Shown: positions 24,164-31,567, counted from the first letter of the stretch. The stretch: 35,510 nucleotides of DNA from JAHEJA01 sp965657215 (GCA_965657215.1 CBFHNR010000026.1:1-35510); one strand, 5' to 3'. Translations and numbers: made by a program. The notes: generated from the letters alone by a model not told the origin.

Positions 24164-25405
24164 TCACGCAGCTTTGGCGTCGATTTCGACTTCGTCAAAG
24201 ATGGCTTTGACGAGTTTTACAATTTCTTTCCGTAATGGACTTTTGGGAGCCGCTAATCCGAGAGGTTCGCCATGATCACAGGCCTGCGTAATGGGCTTCC
24301 CTCCGTCAGGAAGGGAAAACTCGATGGCAATGCCCAAGCTTTCACTCAGACGCTTAATGCGATTTTTGCCATTGAGATCGGTAAACTTTGGCGCGCGATT
24401 GAGGATATAGCGCAATTTATTGAACGGTAGGTTTTCAGCTTGGAGAGCGGACACCAAGCGGATGATGTTTTGAGCCGTCCGCATGTCCATATCGATGATG
24501 TTCAAGTAAACATGCGCCTCTTCCAACACGGTTTCCGTCCATGTAACCAATGTTTGCGGCATGTTGATTACGATCACATCAAACTGGCTCTTTGCAATTG
24601 TCAAAACGCGCATCAAGTCTTCGCCACTGATGAGATCAAGAGGAACAAGATCATTTGGTGAGGTTAGAACAGACAGCGTGTCTTTATATTTGCTTAGGGC
24701 TTGCTTGAAATTTTCGCCGTCAATGACTTCGGTGTCTGACCACATTTCAGCAATGGATTGCTTGCGGTCCAAATCTAAGTAAGTTGCGACAGATCCAAAT
24801 TGTAAATCAAGGTCCAACAAGCATACCTTTGGGTTTGGACCCTTGGAATTTTGCGTGGCCGATTCCCAGGCTAAGTTGACAGCTAGCGTGGACGCACCAA
24901 CGCCCCCGGCCAATCCATGCACAGCAACGATCTTGCCACTTTTGACGGTCTCTGGCTGTGGTTGGGGCTGGATCTGTGAAACTTCTGAAACCGTTTGCGA
25001 TTTGCGTTTAATCTCATCTAATGCCCCTTGTAATTCATCCTTGGGGAGCGGGTAGGGGAGGAATTCATCCGCACCATTACGCAGCAAGCGATGCAAGAAT
25101 TTTGGTGAGATATTATCCGCAACCAAAATGATTGAAATGCCTTTTTCGTTGGCGGTTCGCACAAGTTGTACAATCGCATCGGCGTCGTTTTCATCCGCTT
25201 GATCCAGTGCGATTGCGAGGAATTCCAAAGCGCGTGCTTCATCTTGCTGTATGAAGGCTGTGGCCTCTCCAAAGGAAAGATCCCCCCAGTCTTCGCCAAA
25301 TAACATTTCCATGTCTTCGATTAAGAGATCGAATTTCAAAATATCACTGCTGACTGTGCAAGCGCGGATTTGATCTTCTTCTATTTGATCTTGATTCACT
25401 AACAT
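24164..25405 (-). CDS. cpaE: Tad pilus localisation protein CpaE (TadZ-like, ParA/MinD family)
   Basis: The 413-residue protein has an N-terminal receiver-like domain (about residues 10-135) lacking an obvious phosphoacceptor context, and a Gln/Pro linker near 140-155. A MinD/ParA-type domain follows from about 158. CpaE/TadZ proteins mark the cell pole or other site where the pilus is built. The nucleotide loop is GGVGAST (167-173): both lysines of the deviant Walker A motif are absent. CpaE relatives often diverge here, so ATP hydrolysis may be weak or lost. ATG 25405 follows GAGGGC; the same CTCGAGGG context precedes cpaB. Confidence 0.93.
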   Translation of the reverse strand: MLVNQDQIEEDQIRACTVSSDILKFDLLIEDMEMLFGEDWGDLSFGEATAFIQQDEARALEFLAIALDQADENDADAIVQLVRTANEKGISIILVADNISPKFLHRLLRNGADEFLPYPLPKDELQGALDEIKRKSQTVSEVSQIQPQPQPETVKSGKIVAVHGLAGGVGASTLAVNLAWESATQNSKGPNPKVCLLDLDLQFGSVATYLDLDRKQSIAEMWSDTEVIDGENFKQALSKYKDTLSVLTSPNDLVPLDLISGEDLMRVLTIAKSQFDVIVINMPQTLVTWTETVLEEAHVYLNIIDMDMRTAQNIIRLVSALQAENLPFNKLRYILNRAPKFTDLNGKNRIKRLSESLGIAIEFSLPDGGKPITQACDHGEPLGLAAPKSPLRKEIVKLVKAIFDEVEIDAKAA

Positions 25406-25513
25406 GATGCCCTCGAGACAAACTAAACACGTGGAGCGACTCACAAGTGGGCCTTCTCCGATTGTTTCCTGTTTGATGGGTAAATTGGGCGAGAATGCGG
25501 CCTAAACTGGGGC

Positions 25514-25546
25514 ACAAATGCGGAATTTGTTTCGAATGGTGAAACA
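25514..25546. repeat. Alternative small hairpins between the OmpA-like gene and cpaE
   Basis: ACAAAT (25514-25519) pairs with ATTTGT (25525-25530) over five bases. Overlapping it, TGTTTC (25528-25533) pairs with GAAACA (25541-25546) over seven. The two stems share bases and are mutually exclusive. They lie just after the OmpA-like stop in a 142-bp gap and could act as an attenuator or stability element. They are short, so support is modest. Confidence 0.3.
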
Positions 25547-25547
25547 G

Positions 25548-26180
25548 TTATTGTGCAGCAGTGGCTGAGCCTGTGTACTGTCGGTAGACGATGAGGCCAT
25601 ATTTTCCGTCCATGACCATAGGATGCGTGCCTACAAATCCAGTGACTTCTGTCACGGTTCTACGGTTCAGTCTTTCCCGATCCTGAGTGACGATCAAGGG
25701 TTGGGTATCCCCCATCGATGTCATCGCTTCCAATCTGTTCCGAGAAATACCGTTTTGGATTAGATAATTAACAGCAGTCTTGGCGCGCTTTAAGCCCAAT
25801 GCCTTGTTATACGCACTTGATCCAGTTGCATCTGCGTGTCCATAGACACGGAACCGGACCTCGGGAAACTGGCGGATCCACGCAGCTTGCTGTCGCAGTG
25901 TGGCTTTGGCGGCCTGATCCAAGTCTGCGCTGTTATATGCGAAATTCACGACAGTATTCACATCGGTTGCAAATCGATTAGCAAGTTCAAGGCTAAAGAA
26001 ATTTGCATCTGACATTCTAAGGGTATTGGTTTGTGTGGCAATGCCAAAACTATCAAAGCCAACTGCGTAACCTGCCCCTCGATAATTGGCGGTCGTCGCA
26101 ATTTCATCCGTTGTCGTACAAGCGCTTAGCCCAAGTCCGACTGCCAAAACAGCTGCAAATTTTTGTCCCCACATTGGCAT
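25548..26180 (-). CDS. OmpA-family lipoprotein in the CpaD position of the Tad locus
   Basis: This 210-residue protein has a lipobox GLSAC (Cys21) and a C-terminal OmpA-like peptidoglycan-binding domain (about 78-180). The domain shows VNFAYNSADLD, RVYGHADATGSSAYNKALGLKRAKTAVNYL and LNRRTVTEV. It stands between the secretin and cpaE, where cpaD is found in Caulobacter, so it probably links the pilus outer-membrane channel to peptidoglycan. It shows no sequence likeness to CpaD that I can see. ATG 26180 is used; a GTG at 26183 directly abuts the cpaC stop and would add one residue. Overlap-like spacing implies coupled translation with cpaC. Confidence 0.9.
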   Translation of the reverse strand: MPMWGQKFAAVLAVGLGLSACTTTDEIATTANYRGAGYAVGFDSFGIATQTNTLRMSDANFFSLELANRFATDVNTVVNFAYNSADLDQAAKATLRQQAAWIRQFPEVRFRVYGHADATGSSAYNKALGLKRAKTAVNYLIQNGISRNRLEAMTSMGDTQPLIVTQDRERLNRRTVTEVTGFVGTHPMVMDGKYGLIVYRQYTGSATAAQ

Positions 26181-26183
26181 CAC

Positions 26184-27605
26184 TTAGTCCAATACGTAAC
26201 CGTATGAAGAATTAAAGTCCTGTTGTGCGATTTCGCCAGCACCCTTATTCGTACGCTCAAATTTCTTGAGAATTTTGCCGTTTAAGAACAAATCTTTTTC
26301 GCTTGGCGCACGAACACGATCTGTTGGAAGGGCCAGAGTGTCCCCTTTGGTTGGCGTGACCAAATGCGGTGTGACAATGATCACCAATTCCGATTGATTG
26401 CGCGAATAATCGGCACTGCGGAACAAGGCACCTAAAACAGGAACATCGCCAAGCCACGGGACCTGTGCGTTTGAATCTCTGAAATCGTCTTGCAACAAGC
26501 CTGCGATGGCAAAGCTTTCGCCGTCGCGCATTTCAACAGTTGTGGACGTTTCCCGTGTTTTGAAGCCGTTAACCGTAATCCCATTTGCAGTCATGCTATT
26601 CGTCGTATCGATGGAAGAAACAGAAGCATTCAGTTCAATATTAATTACATTGTCAGCCAACACAGTGGGCGTAAATCCAAGTTCAACGCCAAAATTTTTG
26701 AACCCGACGGCGACCGTACCATCCTCAATAACGGGGATAGGGTATTCACCACCAGCTAAAAACTTGGCCTCTTTTCCAGAAAGTGCGGTCAAATTCGGTT
26801 CTGAAAGAGTGCGAACAAATCCTTTGGATTCAAGCGCTTCAAGCAAAATTCCCACTTCAACAGGACCAGCATTGAACCCTAGTAATGTCGTGCCTTGGCT
26901 GGCAGTTCCAACCGGGTTGTTGCCCGCCAACATGGTGGCTTGGTTTGCAGTTGACACCGCAGCGCCGGACCCCATTTTTAGGCCAACGTTTCCGCCCAAA
27001 ATATTGCCGCCCAAAGCAAGAGAGGATCCAAGCGATTTTGCAACAGAGCGTTGCATTTCAGCAAATCGCACTTTGAGCATGACTTGTTGTACGCCGCCCA
27101 GGCTCATCAAATTGGACACCCGTCCAGGGGCATAACGTTCTGCGAGCTCAACAGCTTGACCAATTGCGATCACGCTTTTTGCGGTTCCTGATAGAACAAT
27201 GCCATCGTTTGCGGTGCGGACTTCTATTTTTTCATTCGATAAAATTTGACGTAAGCGTTCTTTGAATTCGCTGACATCAGCTGAAACGCGTACATCTACA
27301 TTTGAGATGAGGCGACCAGATGCATCCAAAAGCGTGAGCGTCGTTGTCCCAGGAGCTTTGCCCAATACATAAATTGTTCGATCCGATAGGGTCGAAAAAT
27401 CAGCAATGCTAGGGTTTGCGATAGACAATTCCGCAAAAGATGTGTCGCTCTCAACGACAACAGCCCTGTTCATTGGAATATTAAGCGAAGAAGAGCTTCC
27501 CCGTTTCACCACCCTTAAGGTGTCTGCTGAAACAGTGGATGTGCAAACCAACGCAAATGCTACTAAACCGGCGCAAATGGCCCGTACTTTACTTGCAAAT
27601 ATCAT
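26184..27605 (-). CDS. cpaC: Tad pilus outer-membrane secretin CpaC/RcpA
   Basis: The 473-residue product is the secretin channel for the Flp pilus. A signal peptide (about 1-27, ending TVSA) precedes a pilus-assembly N-domain (ADFSTLSDRTIYVLGKAPGTTTLTLLD). A BON-like domain follows (about 115-175), then the secretin core. The core starts at VMLKVRFAEMQRSVAKSLG and ends near LGALFRSADYSRNQSELVIIVTPHLVTP. ATG 27605 is preceded by AAAGGG at a good distance; a GTG seven codons upstream would overlap that site. A candidate promoter and a strong hairpin separate it from cpaB. Confidence 0.95.
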   Translation of the reverse strand: MIFASKVRAICAGLVAFALVCTSTVSADTLRVVKRGSSSSLNIPMNRAVVVESDTSFAELSIANPSIADFSTLSDRTIYVLGKAPGTTTLTLLDASGRLISNVDVRVSADVSEFKERLRQILSNEKIEVRTANDGIVLSGTAKSVIAIGQAVELAERYAPGRVSNLMSLGGVQQVMLKVRFAEMQRSVAKSLGSSLALGGNILGGNVGLKMGSGAAVSTANQATMLAGNNPVGTASQGTTLLGFNAGPVEVGILLEALESKGFVRTLSEPNLTALSGKEAKFLAGGEYPIPVIEDGTVAVGFKNFGVELGFTPTVLADNVINIELNASVSSIDTTNSMTANGITVNGFKTRETSTTVEMRDGESFAIAGLLQDDFRDSNAQVPWLGDVPVLGALFRSADYSRNQSELVIIVTPHLVTPTKGDTLALPTDRVRAPSEKDLFLNGKILKKFERTNKGAGEIAQQDFNSSYGYVLD

Positions 27606-27654
27606 GTGATCTGCCCTTTTGATCACGCCTCATTAACTGGGTCTAACGCCCTTA

Positions 27655-27683
27655 TTTCTACCGACAGTTAACTAGAATTTCAA
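27655..27683 (-). promoter_or_regulatory. Candidate sigma-70-type promoter of cpaC
   Basis: On the minus strand TTGAAA (27683-27678) and TAGAAA (27660-27655) are separated by 17 bases. That places a start of transcription about 40 bases before the cpaC ATG. Four or five of six bases match each consensus box. The AT-rich setting makes chance matches likely, so this is tentative. Confidence 0.4.
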
Positions 27684-27702
27684 ATTTTGCAACTCTCAAT
27701 GC

Positions 27703-27732
27703 AACAAAACGCAGTATTTTTCGCGTTTTGTT
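27703..27732 (-). terminator. 10-bp perfect hairpin between cpaB and cpaC
   Basis: AACAAAACGC (27703-27712) matches GCGTTTTGTT (27723-27732) exactly over a 10-base loop. Read on the minus strand, the 3' arm itself is U-rich (GCGUUUUGUU), so the element could terminate or slow transcription leaving cpaB. Combined with the cpaC promoter candidate, it suggests flp-cpaB and cpaC onward are partly separate units. Confidence 0.55.
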
Positions 27733-27771
27733 ACCTAATTGTGCTGAAGCATTGACATTAGTTAGGTGTGC

Positions 27772-28617
27772 TTACTCAGGGCAGGGGATCTCTGTCACGA
27801 CAACTTCTGCCCCCTTACGGGACTTGATCGTGCAAACCTCTTTTTTGGCAATTGCCTGACGCTGTTCGCCGAACAAAGACAATTTTGTCACTTCTTCGAC
27901 TTCGGCAACTTCATATTCGCCAGGAGAAATAAGAGAGAGATATAATGTTCCGGTCGCCTGTGCCAATGCCAGCTTTGCAACCTGCTGAGGCGAAATCGCG
28001 ACGGTTACAGTTTGCGCAATCCGTGTTTCTGCTTCGTCTAATTCGCTAACTTGGTCTACAGCAATCAAGTCGATATTCGTTTCAATGAGACGTGTGACTG
28101 TCCCTGTTGGGCTTTCTTCCCCAACACTTGGTGGAACTCCTGTCCAATAGATGTCCACACGGTCCGATGGCCGTAGAAACCCAGACACACCTGATTTTGC
28201 GTCCACTTCAATCGTAAACGCGCGTTTGCCTGGTCCTAGTTTTGATGTGATACTTGCGTTGGCGCCTGGTTCCGTCACTTTGGTTGACATGATAGGCTCA
28301 CCCTTTTCAATCACGCGTACTGCGTAGCGCGGGGCGTCGCCCTCTTTGAAAATTGGGTTATCTTTTGAATAGACCCCGATGGGCATTGAGGCCGAAGGCC
28401 ACTGTACGAGTTTGACATCATTGGGACCCAATTCTTCGCCAAAACGAACATTCTTGTTCGCCACAAAGACTTCGGTCAAGTGAATGGCTGGTGCCGCATT
28501 CTCGCGTTCTTTAGCAAGAGCAACTCGATATTGTCCGACATAGTTCTGCACGACGTAAACGGCCAAGGCGGAGATTGCCAAGCCGACGATGAGAACTAAT
28601 GTAAATACAGACCGCAT
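27772..28617 (-). CDS. cpaB: Tad pilus assembly protein CpaB/RcpC
   Basis: The 281-residue protein has an N-terminal membrane anchor (about 5-25) and a periplasmic SAF domain near 47-115 (VFVANKNVRFGEELGPNDVKLVQWP). The RcpC/CpaB domain runs through about 245 (KRAFTIEVDAKSGVSGFLRPSDRVDIYW). CpaB is a periplasmic accessory of the secretin. Two C-terminal Cys residues (VCTIKS and EIPCPE) could form a disulfide. ATG 28617 is preceded by CTCGAGGG. It lies 164 bp downstream of flp, with a hairpin between. Confidence 0.94.
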   Translation of the reverse strand: MRSVFTLVLIVGLAISALAVYVVQNYVGQYRVALAKERENAAPAIHLTEVFVANKNVRFGEELGPNDVKLVQWPSASMPIGVYSKDNPIFKEGDAPRYAVRVIEKGEPIMSTKVTEPGANASITSKLGPGKRAFTIEVDAKSGVSGFLRPSDRVDIYWTGVPPSVGEESPTGTVTRLIETNIDLIAVDQVSELDEAETRIAQTVTVAISPQQVAKLALAQATGTLYLSLISPGEYEVAEVEEVTKLSLFGEQRQAIAKKEVCTIKSRKGAEVVVTEIPCPE

Positions 28618-28726
28618 TGAGATACCCTCGAGACGAATGGAACTAGTGATTATGAAACGGTTGTGACTTTATTTGATGCACGTTCGGATGTGCGGATTTG
28701 AGTGAGTTGTTTCAGGGAGTGATTTG

Positions 28727-28759
28727 AACTGCGGGCACCCTTATTTGATGCCCGCAGTT
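28727..28759 (-). terminator. 11-bp perfect hairpin between flp and cpaB
   Basis: AACTGCGGGCA (28727-28737) pairs with TGCCCGCAGTT (28749-28759) over 11 bases. On the minus strand it follows the flp stop by 22 bases. It has no long U-tract in that direction, so it probably acts as a partial terminator or 3' RNA protector, which would favour pilin over downstream products. In the plus direction it is followed by TTTT, which is probably coincidental. Confidence 0.6.
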
Positions 28760-28781
28760 GTTTTAAGCCAGTTGGCTAAAA

Positions 28782-28991
28782 TTACTCAGCAGCAACCGCA
28801 TCGTTCAATTCGATTGAGTTGTCGACTGTGGAGAGGGCAGTTGTAGATTGGTTTAGCAAGTTTTGCACAGACGGCATGATAGCTGAACCAGCTGCTACGG
28901 CCATTGCAACGGCTGCGGCTGTTAGAACAACCCAGTCAACTGTTACTGCGCCAGATTCGTCGTTTGCGAAGTTTTTGATCATGTTAAGCAT
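28782..28991 (-). CDS. flp: Flp-type pilin
   Basis: This is the major Flp pilin, 69 residues. The leader ends in DESG, and cleavage by CpaA after that Gly would leave AVTVDWVVLTAAAVAMAVAA, the hydrophobic helix typical of Flp pilins. Position +5 of the mature protein is Asp and +6 Trp, in place of the Glu-Tyr common in other Flp families. The C-terminal part is short and Ser/Asn-rich. ATG 28991 has CGGAG upstream. It is the first gene of the operon, with its own promoter candidate and a hairpin after it, which fits a highly made structural subunit. Confidence 0.93.
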   Translation of the reverse strand: MLNMIKNFANDESGAVTVDWVVLTAAAVAMAVAAGSAIMPSVQNLLNQSTTALSTVDNSIELNDAVAAE

Positions 28992-29085
28992 TTTGTAGTC
29001 TCCGATAGGTTAGTTAAGTTTAAGTTTCTCGCCTTACGATGTTGCTCAGTCCCACTCTGCTTCGGTCCTGCATCGTTTGCATGAC

Positions 29086-29114
29086 GCTATATAGCCCTCG
29101 GATTCGGGCGCCAA
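29086..29114 (-). promoter_or_regulatory. Candidate flp promoter
   Basis: On the minus strand TTGGCG (29114-29109) and TATAGC (29091-29086) are 17 bases apart. Transcription would start near 29079, leaving a leader of about 88 bases before the flp ATG. The -10 lies in a CTATATAGC context. This is the best pair in the region. Confidence 0.5.
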
Positions 29115-29121
29115 TTTGGCG
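29109..29121. promoter_or_regulatory. 13-bp palindrome overlapping the flp -35 element
   Basis: CGCCAA (29109-29114), a single T, then TTGGCG (29116-29121) form a perfect inverted repeat. Its left arm is the proposed -35 box on the minus strand. A protein bound here would be expected to block or alter flp transcription. Confidence 0.45.
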
Positions 29122-29147
29122 ACAATGGGTAAAAATTTATCCCAATG

Positions 29148-29175
29148 GATTAATGTGCTATCTTTTTGATTAATG
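29148..29175. repeat. 8-bp direct repeat GATTAATG with 20-bp period upstream of flp
   Basis: GATTAATG occurs at 29148-29155 and again at 29168-29175, two helical turns apart. Relative to the proposed flp start site this is about -69 to -96, a usual place for an activator. The second copy continues into GCATTG and the first into TGCTA, so only the eight bases repeat. Confidence 0.4.
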
Positions 29176-29318
29176 CATTGAAAACTATCAATTTATTTTT
29201 TTATTTTTTTAATGTTTGGGTTTTTTATGTATTTGGCGGTCAAATCAAAGCCTATTTTGCACAAAGTTGACACATTCAGAGCCCGATTTCGGGGTGATTC
29301 ATAGAAATCCATGGGGCT

Positions 29319-29346
29319 TTGTCGGAAATTAAACTAAGATTTTAAT
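29319..29346 (+). promoter_or_regulatory. Candidate promoter of the lytic transglycosylase gene
   Basis: TTGTCG (29319-29324) and TTTAAT (29341-29346) are 16 bases apart, placing a start about 20 bases before ATG 29374. Four and five of six bases match the consensus boxes. The region is AT-rich, so chance similarity is possible. Confidence 0.38.
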
Positions 29347-29373
29347 GTGCCATAGGTGTTAATAAGGTGCAGG

Positions 29374-30222
29374 ATGCTCAATTTGATTCATTTCACTCCA
29401 AAGATTCTATTTAAAACTGCTGTTTTTGTCCTCTTTGGTGGAATCGTTGCTGCGCAAGACCTCACCTCCGACTCAGATGAAACGCCTGCACCTCCGCCTT
29501 TCGTTGATTTTTCGCCAAAGTTTGGGAAAGCACCAAAGCAAGGGGAAAGCGGAAAAATTGATATTCAAATCGCGCCAGTGATTCAAACGCCCTCTGTTGC
29601 AAATGCACTTCCTGGTAAACGCTCTGTGCCGACGGGGTCATATCAATGGTTTTGGGAAACGATTCCCCCAATGGATCGCCAAGGTGTCTTTGCGTCGGAC
29701 TTTGGGCCTGCTTTGGATTTAATTTCCTCACGGGATGAGGGCAAAGCAATCGTTCCGCGATTAAATGATATGCAAACGCTACTCAGGCTGTATCAACGTC
29801 ATTTGTTGATGGCTTCTGTGCGTCATTCCGTATCGCCACCTCTCTTGGCATCGGTCATCTATGTAGAAAGTGGCGGGGACCCGAATGCGGTCTCTGGATC
29901 AAACGCACAGGGGTTGATGCAGCTCATTCCCGCAACTGCCGACCGGTTTGATGTCAGTGACCCCTTTGATCCAGCTCAAAACATAATGGGCGGGGCGGAA
30001 TATTTATCTTGGTTGATTGCTGAGTTTGACGGCGATGTCATAAGCGCCTTGGCAGGGTATAATGCGGGCGAGAATAGGATCAAGCGGGCTGGTGGTGTTC
30101 CTGATATTGAAGAAACCCGCGGATATGTTCCCAAAGTCTTGGCCGCATATCTCATTGCACGCTCTTTTTGCAAAACGCCGCCCGTGATGGTCACGGACGG
30201 CTGTGTCTTTAATGTGAATTAA
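29374..30222 (+). CDS. Lytic transglycosylase (SLT domain)
   Basis: The product is 282 residues. A signal peptide ends near VAAQ (about 27), then a Pro-rich linker precedes a C-terminal SLT domain (about 145-255). Catalytic Glu165 is in VIYVESGGDPNAVSG, followed by the diagnostic GLMQLIPATA and AGYNAGENRI motifs. Such enzymes cleave peptidoglycan to 1,6-anhydromuropeptides and often open the wall for secretion or pilus machines. Its position back to back with the Tad operon makes a role in pilus insertion plausible but unproven. ATG 29374 has AAGGTG upstream; a GTG 18 bases earlier lacks one. Its stop overlaps the scoB stop by four bases. Confidence 0.92.
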   Translation: MLNLIHFTPKILFKTAVFVLFGGIVAAQDLTSDSDETPAPPPFVDFSPKFGKAPKQGESGKIDIQIAPVIQTPSVANALPGKRSVPTGSYQWFWETIPPMDRQGVFASDFGPALDLISSRDEGKAIVPRLNDMQTLLRLYQRHLLMASVRHSVSPPLLASVIYVESGGDPNAVSGSNAQGLMQLIPATADRFDVSDPFDPAQNIMGGAEYLSWLIAEFDGDVISALAGYNAGENRIKRAGGVPDIEETRGYVPKVLAAYLIARSFCKTPPVMVTDGCVFNVN

Positions 30223-30848
30223 TCAACAATCTTGGCCAATGTCGCGGCGCGTAGCTCTGCTTCGGTGACACCTTCGGCGCATTCCACGATTTTCAAGCCA
30301 CCGTCAACAACATCGAGAACGCCGAGGTTCGTGATAATCCGATCAACGACACCTTTCCCTGTCAGAGGAAGCGTGCATTCTGTGAGAACCTTGCTGTCGC
30401 CGTGTTTGTTGGTGTGATCCATAACGACAACAACGCGGCCAACACCTGCGACCAAGTCCATCGCGCCGCCCATACCTTTGACCAATTTCCCTGGAATCAT
30501 CCAGTTTGCCAAATCGCCATTCTCTGCGACTTCCATTGCACCAAGAATAGCCATCGCAATTTTACCGCCTCGGATCATCCCAAAAGATGTGGCGCTATCG
30601 AAATAGGCGGTTTGAGGGAGCTCCGTAATGGTTTGCTTGCCTGCGTTGATGAGGTCCGCATCTTCTTCGCCTTCAATAGGGAATGGACCCATACCCAGCA
30701 TACCGTTTTCAGATTGCAGAGTGACCTCGATCCCCTCGGGGATATAGTTGGACACGAGGGTCGGAATACCGATCCCTAGGTTCACGTACCATCCGTCTTG
30801 TAATTCCAGTGCCGCACGTGCGGCCATTTGATTACGATCCCATGCCAT
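30219..30848 (-). CDS. scoB: 3-oxoacid CoA-transferase subunit B
   Basis: This is the beta subunit of a class I CoA-transferase (succinyl-CoA:acetoacetate type) of 209 residues. The catalytic glutamate is Glu47 in the signature SENGMLGMGP, which forms the glutamyl-CoA thioester. VNLGIGIPTLV lies near the N-terminus, and MKGMGGAMDLV-like sequence (KGMGGAMDLVAG) in the middle. With ScoA it activates acetoacetate, used in ketone body and polyhydroxybutyrate breakdown. The exact acyl specificity cannot be read from the sequence. It lies 12 bp after scoA. Confidence 0.95.
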   Translation of the reverse strand: MAWDRNQMAARAALELQDGWYVNLGIGIPTLVSNYIPEGIEVTLQSENGMLGMGPFPIEGEEDADLINAGKQTITELPQTAYFDSATSFGMIRGGKIAMAILGAMEVAENGDLANWMIPGKLVKGMGGAMDLVAGVGRVVVVMDHTNKHGDSKVLTECTLPLTGKGVVDRIITNLGVLDVVDGGLKIVECAEGVTEAELRAATLAKIVD

Positions 30849-30860
30849 GCTCAGACCTCC

Positions 30861-31559
30861 TTATGCCGCTGGGCGCGTTGTGCGCTGTTCAATCCGTTTT
30901 TCGTGATCGCCTTGGATAATGCGATGCACATAAATACCGGGAAGGTGAATATGATCAGGGTCTAGTGATCCTGTCGGCACGATTTCTTCGACTTCAACTA
31001 CGCAGGTTTTGCCGCACATCGCCGCAGGGGGATTAAAGTTGCGCGCCGCTTTGCGGAACACGAGGTTCCCTGTTTCATCTGCTTTCCATGCTTTGACAAT
31101 GGCCAGATCGGCGAAAATGCCTTCTTCAAGGATATAGGTTTCGCCGTTGAACTCTTTATGCTCTTTGCCTTCTGCAATCACAGTGCCGACGCCAGTTTTT
31201 GTATAAAACCCCGGAATGCCACATCCACCTGAGCGCATGCGTTCGGCCAAGGTGCCTTGGGGGTTGAATTCCAGCTCTAATTCGCCTGACAAATATTGAC
31301 GCATGAATTCGGCGTTTTCACCCACATAAGACGAAATCATTTTCTTGACCTGCTTCGTTTGAAGCAAAATGCCGATGCCAAAATCGTCCACGCCTGCGTT
31401 ATTGGATGCAAATGTGAGGTCTTTGGTTCCTGCGTCTTTGATAGCTTGCAGCAATAATTCAGGTATGCCGCACAATCCAAAACCACCGGAAGCAATGAAC
31501 ATGCCATCAAATAACAAACCATCTAAGGCTTCGGCGGCTGATCCGTAAACTTTTTTCAT
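30861..31559 (-). CDS. scoA: 3-oxoacid CoA-transferase subunit A
   Basis: The alpha subunit is 232 residues. It shows the class I CoA-transferase motif GGFGLCGIPELL (25-36), NNAGVDDFGIGILL, and ERMRSGGCGIPGFYTKTGVGT, all typical of ScoA/AtoD. The start ATG 31559 is preceded by AAGGAG (31571-31566) at six bases. That ribosome site is inside the 3' arm of a predicted leader hairpin. scoA follows topA on the same strand, 104 bp after it, so it needs its own promoter or read-through; no convincing promoter was found. Confidence 0.95.
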   Translation of the reverse strand: MKKVYGSAAEALDGLLFDGMFIASGGFGLCGIPELLLQAIKDAGTKDLTFASNNAGVDDFGIGILLQTKQVKKMISSYVGENAEFMRQYLSGELELEFNPQGTLAERMRSGGCGIPGFYTKTGVGTVIAEGKEHKEFNGETYILEEGIFADLAIVKAWKADETGNLVFRKAARNFNPPAAMCGKTCVVEVEEIVPTGSLDPDHIHLPGIYVHRIIQGDHEKRIEQRTTRPAA

Positions 31560-31567
31560 GAAAAGCT

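Larger units (their letters stand above)
28992..29373. other. Divergent intergenic region between flp and the transglycosylase gene
   Basis: This is the only gene-free stretch over 300 bp. It contains, from left to right: the flp leader; a promoter candidate for flp (29086-29114) with a palindrome over its -35; an imperfect TGGG/CCCA dyad (29126-29144); an 8-bp direct repeat (29148-29175); a very T-rich tract (about 29185-29230); a small CCCGA-TT-TCGGG palindrome (29282-29293); and a promoter candidate for the transglycosylase (29319-29346). I see no small ORF or tRNA in it. Confidence 0.7.

Noticed and set aside
28741..28765. Plus-strand terminator implied by TTTT after the flp-cpaB hairpin
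   Set aside because: No plus-strand gene ends nearby; the Ts are probably incidental.
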